Shown piece by piece: positions 1 through 9,300 of a stretch of DNA of 64,000 nucleotides. The notes under the pieces were generated by a model. The model saw only the letters and a list, made by a program, of their open reading frames with translations, ran no database searches and was not told the origin of the DNA. The DNA lies in contig NZ_JAFIQY010000003.1 of NCBI RefSeq assembly GCF_022271435.1, positions 368,833 to 432,832 on the forward strand, read 5' to 3'. Position numbers and translations under genes: made by a program. The stretch comes from Streptomyces monomycini (GTDB taxonomy: Bacteria > Actinomycetota > Actinomycetes > Streptomycetales > Streptomycetaceae). The first letter of the stretch is position 1; each line of letters begins with the position of its first letter.

Positions 1-1337
1 TCGGCATCTACAGCTACCTCGCGGTCACCATCGGAAAGGTGTTCTTCCCCGGCGGCAGCGACACCACCAGCCTGCTGTCCTCCTTCGCCACCTTCGCCGT
101 CGCGTTCCTCGTACGACCCATCGGCGGCGCGTTCTTCGGGCCCCTCGGCGACCGTGTCGGCCGCAAGAAGGTCCTCGCCCTCACCATGATCATGATGGCC
201 GCCGGCACCCTGTGCATCGGCCTGATCCCCTCGTACGCCAGCATCGGCCTGTGGGCCCCGATCCTGCTGATCGTCTTCCGCATGATCCAGGGATTCTCCA
301 CCGGCGGCGAGTACGGCGGCGCCTCCACCTTCATCGCCGAGTACGCCCCCGACAAGAAGCGCGGCTTCTTCGGCAGCTTCCTGGAGATGGGCACCCTGGC
401 CGGCTACACCGGCGCCGCCGGTCTGGTCCTCGTCCTCAACTCCACACTCGGCTCCGAGACCATGCACGACTGGGGCTGGCGCATCCCCTTCCTGGTCGCC
501 GGACCGCTCGGCCTGGTCGGCCTCTACCTGCGGATGAAGCTCGACGAGACCCCCGCCTTCCAGAAGCTGGAAGCGTCCCAGTCCCACAACGGCGACACCT
601 CCGTCACCGAGGCCGAGGGCGACGCCTCCCACCTCTCGGAGAACGCCCCCAAGAAGAAGCTCGGCGAGATCTTCTCGCAGCAGTGGCCGATGCTGATCCT
701 GTGCATCGCGCTGGTCGGCGCGTACAACATCTGCCACTACATGCTGCTCTCCTACATGCCGACCTACCTGACCGACACCCTCCACTACGACGAGGCACAC
801 GGTCTGCTGATCGTCATCGGCACCATGATCGTCCTGATGTGCGTCATCAGCAGCGTCGGCAAGCTCAACGACCGCTTCGGCCGCAAGCCCCTGCTGATGA
901 CCGGCATGCTCGGCTTCTTCCTCCTCTCCGCCCCCGCCTTCCTGCTGGTCAAGCAGGGCAGCATGGCCGCGATCATCCCCGGCATGCTGATGCTCGGCCT
1001 CTCCCTGGTCTGCCTCCTGGGCACCATGTCCGCCGCGCTCCCCGCCCTCTTCCCCACCAGCGTCCGCTACGGCTCCCTCTCCATCGGCTACAACCTCGCC
1101 GTCTCCCTCTTCGGCGGTACGACCCCCCTGGTCATCACCGCCCTCATGGACGGCTTCGGCGGCAACGACATGATCCCCGCCTACTACGCCATGGGCGCCG
1201 CCCTGGTAGGCGCCATCGCCGTCGCCTGCATGAAGGAAACCGCCCAACAGCCCCTGGAGGGCTCCCCGCCGGCGGTCGCCACCAAGGAGGAGGCCGTCGA
1301 AATGGTCACGGCCCAGTCCCCGGACCCGCGCTTCTGA
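1..1337 (+). CDS. MHS-family (ProP/KgtP-like) metabolite:proton symporter, 5'-truncated by the window edge
   Basis: The reading frame is open from the first bases of the window and continues to a TGA at 1335-1337, so the true start lies upstream. The visible 445 residues form most of a 12-helix major facilitator. The loop between helices 2 and 3 has the MFS signature GPLGDRVGRKK, repeated in weaker form after helix 8 (KLNDRFGRKP). The GGEYGGASTF segment is typical of the metabolite:H+ symporter subfamily that moves proline, betaine, alpha-ketoglutarate or citrate. A hydrophilic central loop (GDTSVTEAEGDASHL) separates the halves. The substrate cannot be told from sequence. A GTG at 39 lies inside helix sequence and is not a credible start. 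A strong hairpin terminator follows. Confidence 0.88.
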   Translation, partial: GIYSYLAVTIGKVFFPGGSDTTSLLSSFATFAVAFLVRPIGGAFFGPLGDRVGRKKVLALTMIMMAAGTLCIGLIPSYASIGLWAPILLIVFRMIQGFSTGGEYGGASTFIAEYAPDKKRGFFGSFLEMGTLAGYTGAAGLVLVLNSTLGSETMHDWGWRIPFLVAGPLGLVGLYLRMKLDETPAFQKLEASQSHNGDTSVTEAEGDASHLSENAPKKKLGEIFSQQWPMLILCIALVGAYNICHYMLLSYMPTYLTDTLHYDEAHGLLIVIGTMIVLMCVISSVGKLNDRFGRKPLLMTGMLGFFLLSAPAFLLVKQGSMAAIIPGMLMLGLSLVCLLGTMSAALPALFPTSVRYGSLSIGYNLAVSLFGGTTPLVITALMDGFGGNDMIPAYYAMGAALVGAIAVACMKETAQQPLEGSPPAVATKEEAVEMVTAQSPDPRF

Positions 1338-1358
1338 CCCCTCCACGGACACCACATC

Positions 1359-1401
1359 GCGGCCCTCGCCCTGCCGGGCGGGGGCCGCGGTCGTTTTTTT
1401 G
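1359..1401 (+). terminator. Intrinsic terminator of the MFS symporter gene
   Basis: A GC-rich inverted repeat (GCGGCCC at 1359-1365 pairing with the GGGCCGC end at 1382-1388, with an inner CGCCC/GGGCG stem) is followed by a run of seven T at 1394-1400. It lies 22 bases after the stop codon and is a textbook rho-independent terminator. Confidence 0.8.
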
Positions 1402-1499
1402 GGTTTTTGGGCTGTTCGGCGTAACCGGGTGGGGGTGGGGGCGTTGGGCAGTTCGAGAGTAAGACAGACAGCCGAGGTACATACGGGGAACGGGGGACC

Positions 1500-2144
1500 A
1501 TGCGTACGAAGTACACGCGCGAGCTACTTGCCGAAGCCGCGCTCGCATCGACGTCGTACGAGGAAGCCGCACGCCACTGCGGAAGCAATCCGACGCCAGG
1601 TGTTCGGTGCTACATCCGCCGCAGGATGGCCGAAGAGCGCATCGACACGTCCCACTTCACCTCCAGGAGCCTCCGCCATTCCGAAACAGCACTTCGCGAA
1701 GCGGTAACCCTCTCCCACAGCACCGCCGAGGTCGTACGCCGTCTCGGCATTCATCCCGTGGGCGGCAACCAGGCCCACATCGCCCGTCGGATCGCCGAAT
1801 CAGGGCTGGACACGACCCACTTCACCTCCACGCCCACACATCCCAGGCGACCACAACGCCCGTTCGCCGACCGGCTGGTTCTCGGATCACCGTCGGAAGG
1901 ACGGTTGCCCGGTGACCGGCTGCGCAAGGCGCTGCTGCGACGGGGGGCGCGGGAACAGTGCGCGATGTGCGGCACGGGCCCGGAGTGGAACGGTAAGTGC
2001 CTACGCCTGGAGGTCGATCACCGCAACGGCGACTGGTGGGACAACCGTCCGGAGAATCTGCGTCTCCTGTGCCCGAACTGCCACGCGGTCACGGACACGT
2101 ACCGTGGCCGCAAACCCCGCAGGCCTGGGGGGAGGCAGCCATGA
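1500..2144 (+). CDS. HNH endonuclease with two N-terminal DTxHF repeat modules
   Basis: A 214-residue protein. Residues about 5-53 and 60-108 are two copies of one roughly 50-residue module (charged helix, RRLG-type turn, RRxAE helix, ending IDTSHFT and LDTTHFT). Modules of this kind sit beside HNH domains in phage and homing-type endonucleases and probably bind DNA (inference). The C-terminal HNH domain has C154xxC157, the DH pair at 173-174 (EVDHRNGD), N186-L187 and C191PNC194-H195, so zinc-knuckle and catalytic residues are present. The start is ATG at 1500 behind a G-rich ribosome site. The stop overlaps the ATG of the next, related gene (ATGA). Codons such as CTA and GCA are more frequent than in neighbours, suggesting acquisition. 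Its DNA target is unknown. Confidence 0.82.
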   Translation: MRTKYTRELLAEAALASTSYEEAARHCGSNPTPGVRCYIRRRMAEERIDTSHFTSRSLRHSETALREAVTLSHSTAEVVRRLGIHPVGGNQAHIARRIAESGLDTTHFTSTPTHPRRPQRPFADRLVLGSPSEGRLPGDRLRKALLRRGAREQCAMCGTGPEWNGKCLRLEVDHRNGDWWDNRPENLRLLCPNCHAVTDTYRGRKPRRPGGRQP

Positions 2145-3013
2145 CGGCCCACCGGCAGTACGCACGCGACCTTCTGACTCGTACGGCTGCGGTGTCCACC
2201 GGGCCCGTCGACATGCTCCGCCGCCTGGGAACTCCACCCGGCAGTGGCACGCTCCGCTATCTCCGCCGCCGCCTGACGCATTACGGCATCGACACCACGC
2301 ACTTCGTCGACGAACAACTGCCGCCGCGCCCACCGCAGACATATACGAAGCAGCGTCTGGAGGACGCGGCCGCACTGTGCAACAGCGTCCGGGAAATGCT
2401 GGAATACCTGGGCGTGCCCCCGTACGACAGTGCCTACAGCCACATCCGCAAGAAGCTGACCCGTTTCGGCATCAGCACGGCGCACTTCACCGGACGCGGC
2501 GCTCACGGGGAACTGCTGCCGCGCGACGACCTCACCGCTGCCGTGGCCGGTTCGAAGAGCCGGGCGGCGGCGCTCCGGATGCTCGGCCGACCCGTGACCA
2601 CCGCCTCCCGGCGCCTCCTGGACCGGAGCATCACGGCCTACGGCCTGTCGACCGCGCACTTCACCGGGCAGGGCCACGGTCGCGGCCACCCCTCCCCGGC
2701 TCGCAGACCCGCCGACGACATCCTCCGGCGCCGTCCGGCGGGCTCCCGCCGGACGCAGACGACCCTGCTGCGCCGCGCTCTGGACGACAAGGCAGTTCCG
2801 CGGCAGTGCAGCCTCTGCGGTCTCGGCGACACCTGGCAGAGCAGACGGCTGGTCCTGGAGATCGACCACATCAACGGGGACCGGCTCGACGACCGCCTCG
2901 GCAATCTGCGTTATTTGTGCCCTTCGTGCCACAGCCAGACCTGCACGTTCGGACGGCGGACCGCCCGAACCGAAGATCGCCTGACGGCCGCGCGACCGGG
3001 CACAGTACAGTAG
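2141..3013 (+). CDS. HNH endonuclease with three DTxHF repeat modules
   Basis: A 290-residue paralogue of the preceding protein, translationally coupled to it by an ATGA overlap and with its own GGGGGAGG site at about 2127-2134. Three modules lie at residues about 7-56, 68-117 and 127-175, ending DTTHFV, STAHFT and STAHFT. The third continues GQGHGRGH, resembling the glycine-rich linker after this module in phage HNH proteins (recalled). The HNH domain at 220-265 has C223xxC226, D242-H243 and C260PSC263-H264. The open frame continues upstream to 1997, but that part is the shadow of the first HNH gene, so ATG 2141 is chosen. The stop codon is only 7 bases before the tRNA-like gene. A free-standing homing or element-protective nuclease is plausible; no integrase or intron is visible. 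Confidence 0.82.
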   Translation: MTAHRQYARDLLTRTAAVSTGPVDMLRRLGTPPGSGTLRYLRRRLTHYGIDTTHFVDEQLPPRPPQTYTKQRLEDAAALCNSVREMLEYLGVPPYDSAYSHIRKKLTRFGISTAHFTGRGAHGELLPRDDLTAAVAGSKSRAAALRMLGRPVTTASRRLLDRSITAYGLSTAHFTGQGHGRGHPSPARRPADDILRRRPAGSRRTQTTLLRRALDDKAVPRQCSLCGLGDTWQSRRLVLEIDHINGDRLDDRLGNLRYLCPSCHSQTCTFGRRTARTEDRLTAARPGTVQ

Positions 3014-3020
3014 GCGCCGC

Positions 3021-3095
3021 GGGCCCGTGCCCCAGCTGGCTAGAGGGCGCCGGTTTAGGTCCGGTGTGTCGTGGGTTCGAGTCCCACCGGGCCCA
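3021..3095 (+). tRNA. tRNA-Leu(UAG)-like gene with class I (short variable loop) shape
   Basis: The 75-base segment folds as a cloverleaf. The acceptor is GGGCCCG (3021-3027) with CGGGCCC (3088-3094) and discriminator A3095. The T arm is GTGGG-TTCGAGT-CCCAC. The anticodon arm is GCCGG-TTTAGGT-CCGGT, giving anticodon UAG, which reads the leucine codon CUA. The D arm is imperfect (CCCC against GAGG, one C-A mismatch). The variable region is only about 5 bases, whereas bacterial tRNA-Leu normally has a long variable arm. No CCA is encoded. It starts 7 bases after the HNH stop and is followed by a perfect hairpin. It may be an unusual functional tRNA or a tRNA-derived pseudogene. Confidence 0.65.
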
Positions 3096-3103
3096 CAGAT
3101 ATG

Positions 3104-3141
3104 CGGCAGCTGTCTCCTTCCCCGGAAGGAGACAGCTGCCG
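3104..3141. terminator. Perfect 18-bp hairpin between the tRNA and convergent rdgB
   Basis: CGGCAGCTGTCTCCTTCC (3104-3121) is exactly complementary to 3124-3141, leaving a two-base loop. It lies between two convergent transcription units (HNH-tRNA on plus, rdgB on minus) and can serve as a bidirectional terminator. There is only a weak T-rich tail. Confidence 0.75.
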
Positions 3142-3191
3142 CTTGTGTACGGTCGCAGGCGGGCTGCCGGACGTCGTGCCGCGGGCTGCCC

Positions 3192-3794
3192 TCAGCCCAC
3201 CAGCTCCCGGACCACCGGCACCAGCCCCCGGAACGCCTTGCCGCGATGGCTGATGGCGTTCTTCTCGTCGGCGGTCAGTTCGGCGCAGGTGCGGGTGTCG
3301 CCGAGGGGCTGGAGGATCGGGTCGTAGCCGAAGCCGCCGGTGCCGGCGGGGGTGTGGCGGAGGGTGCCTTCGAGGCGGCCCTCGACGACGCGTTCGGTGC
3401 CGTCGGGGAGGGCGAGGGCCGCGGCGCACGCGAAGTGGGCGGCGCGGTGGCCGTCGGCGATGTCGGAGAGCTGGGCGAGGAGCAGGTCGAGGTTGGCCTG
3501 GTCGTCGCCGTGCCGGCCTGCCCAGCGGGCGGAGAAGATGCCGGGCGCGCCGCCGAGGACGTCGACGCACAGGCCGGAGTCGTCGGCGACGGCCGGGTGG
3601 CCGGTGGCGCGGGCGAGGGCGTGGGCTTTGAGGAGGGCGTTCTCGGCGAAGGTGACGCCGGTTTCCTTGACGTCGGGGACGTCCGGGTAGGCGTCGGCGC
3701 CGACCAGTTCGACGTCGAGGTCGGCGGCGGCCAGGATGGCGCGGAGTTCGGTGACTTTGCCGGCATTGCGGGTGGCGAGGATCAGGCGCTTCAT
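3192..3794 (-). CDS. rdgB: Non-canonical purine NTP pyrophosphatase, RdgB/HAM1 family
   Basis: A 200-residue cytoplasmic nucleotide-pool cleaner that hydrolyses ITP, dITP and XTP to monophosphates and pyrophosphate. The family signatures are all present: TRNAGK near the N terminus (8-13), the metal-binding DDSGL at 71-75, GFGYDPI at 154-160 and SHRGKA at 182-187. Length matches the family. The ATG at 3794 begins MKRLILATRN, the usual N terminus. It sits on the minus strand with rph upstream (two small genes between), the order expected of actinobacteria, where rph and rdgB are close neighbours. A shared hairpin at 3104-3141 ends transcription. Confidence 0.96.
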   Translation of the reverse strand: MKRLILATRNAGKVTELRAILAAADLDVELVGADAYPDVPDVKETGVTFAENALLKAHALARATGHPAVADDSGLCVDVLGGAPGIFSARWAGRHGDDQANLDLLLAQLSDIADGHRAAHFACAAALALPDGTERVVEGRLEGTLRHTPAGTGGFGYDPILQPLGDTRTCAELTADEKNAISHRGKAFRGLVPVVRELVG

Positions 3795-3829
3795 GAGGCC
3801 CGATTATCCAGGGGCGGCGGCCGCTTCTC

Positions 3830-4270
3830 TCATCCCGTGGCGCAGCTCTTGGTGAGGGCGCCGGCCGCGTCGCCGAGTGCGGTCAGGTCGGGGGTCCGGC
3901 CGTCGCGTACGGCGTCGTCGGCCTTGTCGAGGGCGTCGGTCAGGCTGCTGAGCGCCTTCTGGACGTCGGGGTCGTCCGTGGCCTTCTGGATCTTGCCGAG
4001 GTCCTTGTTGAGGCGGTCGATGGCGCGTTCGGCGTCCTGGGGGCTGTCGGCGGCGTTGCTCAGGTCCTGGTGGAGGGAGGACAGGTCGTTGGCGAACGTG
4101 GTGGCGGTCGTGGCGCAGCCGACGGCCTTTTCGACCGCTCCGCAGGCGGTGAGGAGCGGGACGGTCAGGGCGGCTGCCGCCAGGAGGGCGGCGGTGGTGG
4201 CCGCCGGGCGGCGGTCCGCGGTGCGGCGGGTTGCGGTACGGCCGAGTGCGGTACGGCGGCGCAGAGCCAT
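3830..4270 (-). CDS. Small secreted lipoprotein, alpha-helical, unknown function
   Basis: A 146-residue protein. An arginine-rich N terminus (about 1-22) is followed by a hydrophobic stretch and a lipobox LLTAC with lipidated cysteine at 43. The mature part is predicted helical and charged (segments around NKDLGKIQKATDDPD and DALDKADDAVRD), without recognisable catalytic motifs. It lies 35 bases downstream of a 54-residue membrane protein gene region and upstream of rdgB on the same strand, so it may be part of the rph-rdgB transcription unit. The function is not recognised. Confidence 0.8.
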   Translation of the reverse strand: MALRRRTALGRTATRRTADRRPAATTAALLAAAALTVPLLTACGAVEKAVGCATTATTFANDLSSLHQDLSNAADSPQDAERAIDRLNKDLGKIQKATDDPDVQKALSSLTDALDKADDAVRDGRTPDLTALGDAAGALTKSCATG

Positions 4271-4473
4271 GGAACGGTCCTCCCCTGGGCGTGCCCGTGC
4301 ACGGGTTGTGCACCGGTGCTGATACCGGTTCCGGTACTAGGGAGAACGCGGGCGGGCCGGCTTTGGTTGCCGGGGGCCGGGCGGACCGGGGCGCTGGGGG
4401 CGGGCCGGGGCGGGCCGGGGCGCTCGGAGCGGGTCGAGGTGGTGCGGGGCGAGCGGGGCGTGCGCCCCGCGTG

Positions 4474-4638
4474 TCACATGAGGCCGGTCTGGGTGAAGAG
4501 CATGGCCAGGACGATGACGAGGGTCCAGCCGACGAGGTGTTCCAGCAGGTTGGGGCCGTCCTTGGGCCCGCCGGTGCGGGCCCGGGACGCGGTGACGGGG
4601 GCGTCGGCTGCGGCAGCCGTGGCAGCGGAAGTGGACAT
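4474..4638 (-). CDS. 54-residue single-pass membrane protein, unknown
   Basis: A short minus-strand frame with ATG at 4636-4638 and TGA at 4474-4476. Residues 1-30 are Ala/Thr-rich and hydrophilic. A segment GPNLLEHLVGW leads into one hydrophobic helix (about 37-50: GWTLVIVLAMLFTQ), ending GLM. Third-position GC is strong across the frame, as expected of a real coding sequence, and the frame stops cleanly after the helix. Similar tiny tail-anchored proteins occur between rph and the lipoprotein in other Streptomyces to my recollection. The function is unknown; it is judged real by composition and topology. Confidence 0.6.
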   Translation of the reverse strand: MSTSAATAAAADAPVTASRARTGGPKDGPNLLEHLVGWTLVIVLAMLFTQTGLM

Positions 4639-4846
4639 GGGTTCCACGGTGCGCGGCGGGTCGCCGTTTTTCTAGAGACGCATATCCCACGAGGGAAAGG
4701 TCACAGGCGGGCCCGGCGGGGCGGTGAGCGGCGCGCCGGCCCGCCGTCGCGGGGCCGGCGCGTCAAGAGGCTCGTACGGCGGCGGACAGCCCGTATGCGT
4801 GCGGGCCGGGGGCTCGTAGGCGGCCGCCGGGGGCGCGCGGCGCGCG

Positions 4847-5578
<732 letters not shown>

Positions 5579-5686
5579 GGCCCCGACCCTATCGGCTCGG
5601 TAGAGGGGCTCGTTCCGGATCGGGTGAGGCCGGGTGCGGGGCCGGGTTCCGGGGTCGGATTCCGGCCGTGGGAGGGGGCGGACGGG

Positions 5687-5766
5687 CGGGTACGGGCGCG
5701 GGCCTGCACATGGCCGTACGGGTACGGGCCTGCGCGCGGCCGTACGGGTACGGGCCGGCGCGTACA
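5687..5766. repeat. Tandem repeat, about three copies of a 26-base GTACGGGTACGGGC-type unit
   Basis: Three near-identical copies of a unit containing CGTACGGGTACGGGCCTGC (approximately 5687-5714, 5715-5740 and 5741-5766) lie in the 258-base gap between rph and nagF. Nothing coding is seen. Unit-length variation here would make a strain marker. Confidence 0.7.
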
Positions 5767-5836
5767 CGTACCGGAGCCCCGGTCCGTCGCCTGGTGGGCG
5801 GGCGGCCGGGGCTCCGGCGGGTGAGCGGTCAGCTGC

Positions 5837-6070
5837 TCACATCATGTCTTCGATCTCGGCGGCGATCGGGTCGGCGTCGGTGCCGATGACGACCTGGATG
5901 GCGGTGCCCATCTTCACGACGCCGTGCGCGCCGGCGGCCTTCAGCGCGGCCTCGTCGACGAGCGAGGGGTCGGCGACCTCGGTGCGCAGGCGGGTGATGC
6001 AGCCCTCGACCTCTTCGATGTTGTCGAGGCCGCCGAGCCCGGCGACGATCTTCTCAGCCTTGCTGGCCAT
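5837..6070 (-). CDS. nagF: PTS EIIB component for N-acetylglucosamine (NagF)
   Basis: A 77-residue free-standing EIIB domain. It takes phosphate from EIIA and passes it to GlcNAc during uptake by the EIIC permeases encoded next door. The phosphorylated cysteine is C24 in EEVEGCITRLRTEV, and the domain ends AAEIEDMM. A GTG six bases upstream is possible, but the AGGAG ribosome site is correctly spaced (about 6 bases) only for the ATG at 6070. It is transcribed divergently from nagE1 with a dre operator between them. In S. coelicolor the separate EIIB gene nagF serves both EIIC proteins (established); the same arrangement is seen here. Confidence 0.93.
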   Translation of the reverse strand: MASKAEKIVAGLGGLDNIEEVEGCITRLRTEVADPSLVDEAALKAAGAHGVVKMGTAIQVVIGTDADPIAAEIEDMM

Positions 6071-6226
6071 GTCCACTCCTGCTTGTCTCGGCCACCGGCG
6101 GTCGGTGCCGCGCGGTGATCACACGGTAACGCACGTTCAGCCCAGTTGCCCGGGCGTGTGCCCGTGCTCTGGCGAATGATGGCGACCACCCGGCAGCGCT
6201 TTTCCGGGGGTCCGAAACGCACCACA

Positions 6227-6242
6227 AGTGGTCTACACCATC
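6227..6242. promoter_or_regulatory. DasR-responsive element (dre) between nagF and nagE1
   Basis: AGTGGTCTACACCATC is a near-palindrome matching the dre type (TGGTCTA-N-ACCA core) bound by DasR, the GntR-family repressor released by glucosamine-6-phosphate. It lies in the divergent intergenic region, 57 bases before the nagE1 start, so it can control both genes. Confidence 0.85.
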
Positions 6243-6298
6243 AGTATGCGGCACGTACCGAGCCGGCCCGCTACGGACCGGCGGCCGGGAGGACGCGG

Positions 6299-7609
6299 AT
6301 GAGCTCGAACGCGGCAGCGGCGGGAACGAGGAAGCGGTCGGCGGGCCTGTTCCAGGGCTTGCAGAAGATGGGGCGCAGCCTTCAGTTGCCCATCGCCGTG
6401 CTGCCGGCCGCGGGCATCCTGAACCGGCTCGGCCAGCCGGACGTCTTCGGTGCGGACGGTCTGGGCTGGGAGAACGTGGCGAAGGTGTTCGCGGGCGCGG
6501 GCGGCGCGCTGCTGGACTCCTCGCTGGGGCTGCCGTTGCTGTTCTGCGTCGGTGTGGCGATCGGCATGGCGAAGAAGGCGGACGGTTCGACAGCGCTGGC
6601 CGCGGTGGTCGGTTTCCTCGTCTACTACTCGGTGCTGCACCAGTTTCCGCAGGACTGTGCTGCGGGGGCGACGTATGCGACGGCCGGGCAGTGGGGCGGG
6701 GTGTGTGTCGACGGGGGCGGTAAGGCGACTCCGGCGGAGTTCCAGAATCCGGGGGTCTTCGGCGGGATCGTGATGGGCTTCTTCGCCGCGTGGATCTGGC
6801 AGCGCTACCACCGGGTGAAGCTGGTGGACTGGCTGGGATTCTTCAACGGGCGGCGGCTCGTACCGATCGTCATGGCGTTCGTCGGGCTGGCCTTCGCCGC
6901 GCTGTGTCTTTGGGTGTGGCCGCCGATCGGTGATGCGCTGACGAGTTTCAGCCGGTGGCTGACGGATCTGGGGGCGACCGGTTCGGGCATCTTCGGTGTC
7001 GCCAACCGGGCGCTGCTGGTGATCGGGATGCATCAGTTCCTGAATACGTTCATGTGGTTCCAGTTCGGTGATTTCAGCAAGCCGGACGGTACGTCGGTGC
7101 ACGGTGACATCAACCGGTTCCTGGCCGGGGATCCGACGGCCGGGCAGTTCACCACGGGTTTCTTCCCGATCATGATGTTCGCGCTGCCGGCCGCGGCGCT
7201 GGCGATCACGCACTGCGCCAAGCCGCACCGCCGCAAGGAGATCGGCGGGCTGATGCTGTCGGTGGGGCTGACGTCCTTCGTCACGGGGGTGACCGAGCCG
7301 ATCGAGTACTCGTTCCTGTTCGTCGCGCCGGTGCTGTACGCGATCCATGCCGTGCTGACGGGGGTGTCGATGGCGGTGAGCTGGGCGCTGGGCGTCAAGG
7401 ACGGATTCAGTTTCTCGGCCGGTCTGATCGACTACGTGATCAACTGGGGGCTGGCCACCAAACCATGGATGATCATTCCGATCGGCCTGTGTTTCGCGGC
7501 CGTCTATTACGCGCTGTTCCGCTTCGTGATCACCAAGTTCGACCTGCACACTCCGGGGCGCGAGCCGGAGGAGGTGGAGGAGGAGCTGACGAAGGAGAAT
7601 ACGAAGTAG
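6299..7609 (+). CDS. nagE1: PTS EIIC permease, GlcNAc family (NagE1)
   Basis: A 436-residue polytopic EIIC permease of the glucose/N-acetylglucosamine family. Visible signatures are the N-terminal QKMGRSLQLPIAVLPAAG helix, the KKADGSTALAAVVG segment, FNGRRLVPI, and TGVTEPIEYSFLFVAP, the conserved loop near the sugar site. It ends HTPGREPEEVEEEL. The start is ATG 6299 behind GGGAGG. The protein lacks fused EIIB and EIIA domains; EIIB comes from divergent nagF. It is 53% or so similar by eye to nagE2 downstream, suggesting a tandem duplication. In S. coelicolor nagE2 is the main transporter and nagE1 is secondary (established for that species). Confidence 0.92.
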   Translation: MSSNAAAAGTRKRSAGLFQGLQKMGRSLQLPIAVLPAAGILNRLGQPDVFGADGLGWENVAKVFAGAGGALLDSSLGLPLLFCVGVAIGMAKKADGSTALAAVVGFLVYYSVLHQFPQDCAAGATYATAGQWGGVCVDGGGKATPAEFQNPGVFGGIVMGFFAAWIWQRYHRVKLVDWLGFFNGRRLVPIVMAFVGLAFAALCLWVWPPIGDALTSFSRWLTDLGATGSGIFGVANRALLVIGMHQFLNTFMWFQFGDFSKPDGTSVHGDINRFLAGDPTAGQFTTGFFPIMMFALPAAALAITHCAKPHRRKEIGGLMLSVGLTSFVTGVTEPIEYSFLFVAPVLYAIHAVLTGVSMAVSWALGVKDGFSFSAGLIDYVINWGLATKPWMIIPIGLCFAAVYYALFRFVITKFDLHTPGREPEEVEEELTKENTK

Positions 7610-7862
7610 CAGGGGGCGGAGGGGTGGGAGGGGCAGGAGTGGCAGAAGGGGTGCGCCTGGGGCGCGGGGCGCCTGGGAGCGGTCCGGACAGGACCTGACG
7701 GGGTGGTGCGGGCCGTGGGCGGCACCAGGTCGCGGAGCCACGGGTACGGAGTTCGGCCCGGGCCGACCGGCCCCCGGAGCCGCGGCACTTGTGGGCCGCT
7801 CGGCATGTGATCTAAACGTTGGGGAACAACGGATTCCTTTATGTGTGGGCGACATGCTAAGA

Positions 7863-7895
7863 ATGGTCTAAACCACTGAGTGGTGTAGACCAAGC
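7863..7895. promoter_or_regulatory. Two adjacent dre-like operators upstream of nagE2
   Basis: AATGGTCTAAACCACT (7863-7878) is followed after one base by AGTGGTGTAGACCAAG (7880-7895); both fit the dre palindrome with one or two deviations. They lie 51-84 bases before the nagE2 ATG. The rest of the 337-base gap 7610-7946 shows no gene. Confidence 0.82.
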
Positions 7896-7946
7896 CGGCG
7901 GGCCGTCCCCCTTTCTCCGAGTGCCCGCCTCACCAGGAGGAATCCG

Positions 7947-9212
<1,266 letters not shown>

Positions 9213-9241
9213 GCCCCCGGCCGCGCCCGCGACAGCGGAAG

Positions 9242-9274
9242 GCCCCCGTGACCACCTGGTCGCGGGGGCTTTTT
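9242..9274 (+). terminator. Intrinsic terminator of nagE2
   Basis: A 12-bp stem, GCCCCCGTGACC (9242-9253) with GGTCGCGGGGGC (9258-9269), four-base loop, followed by TTTTT. One G-T wobble pair. Confidence 0.9.
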
Positions 9275-9300
9275 GCGTGCGGCTCGGACGCGCGTACCAC

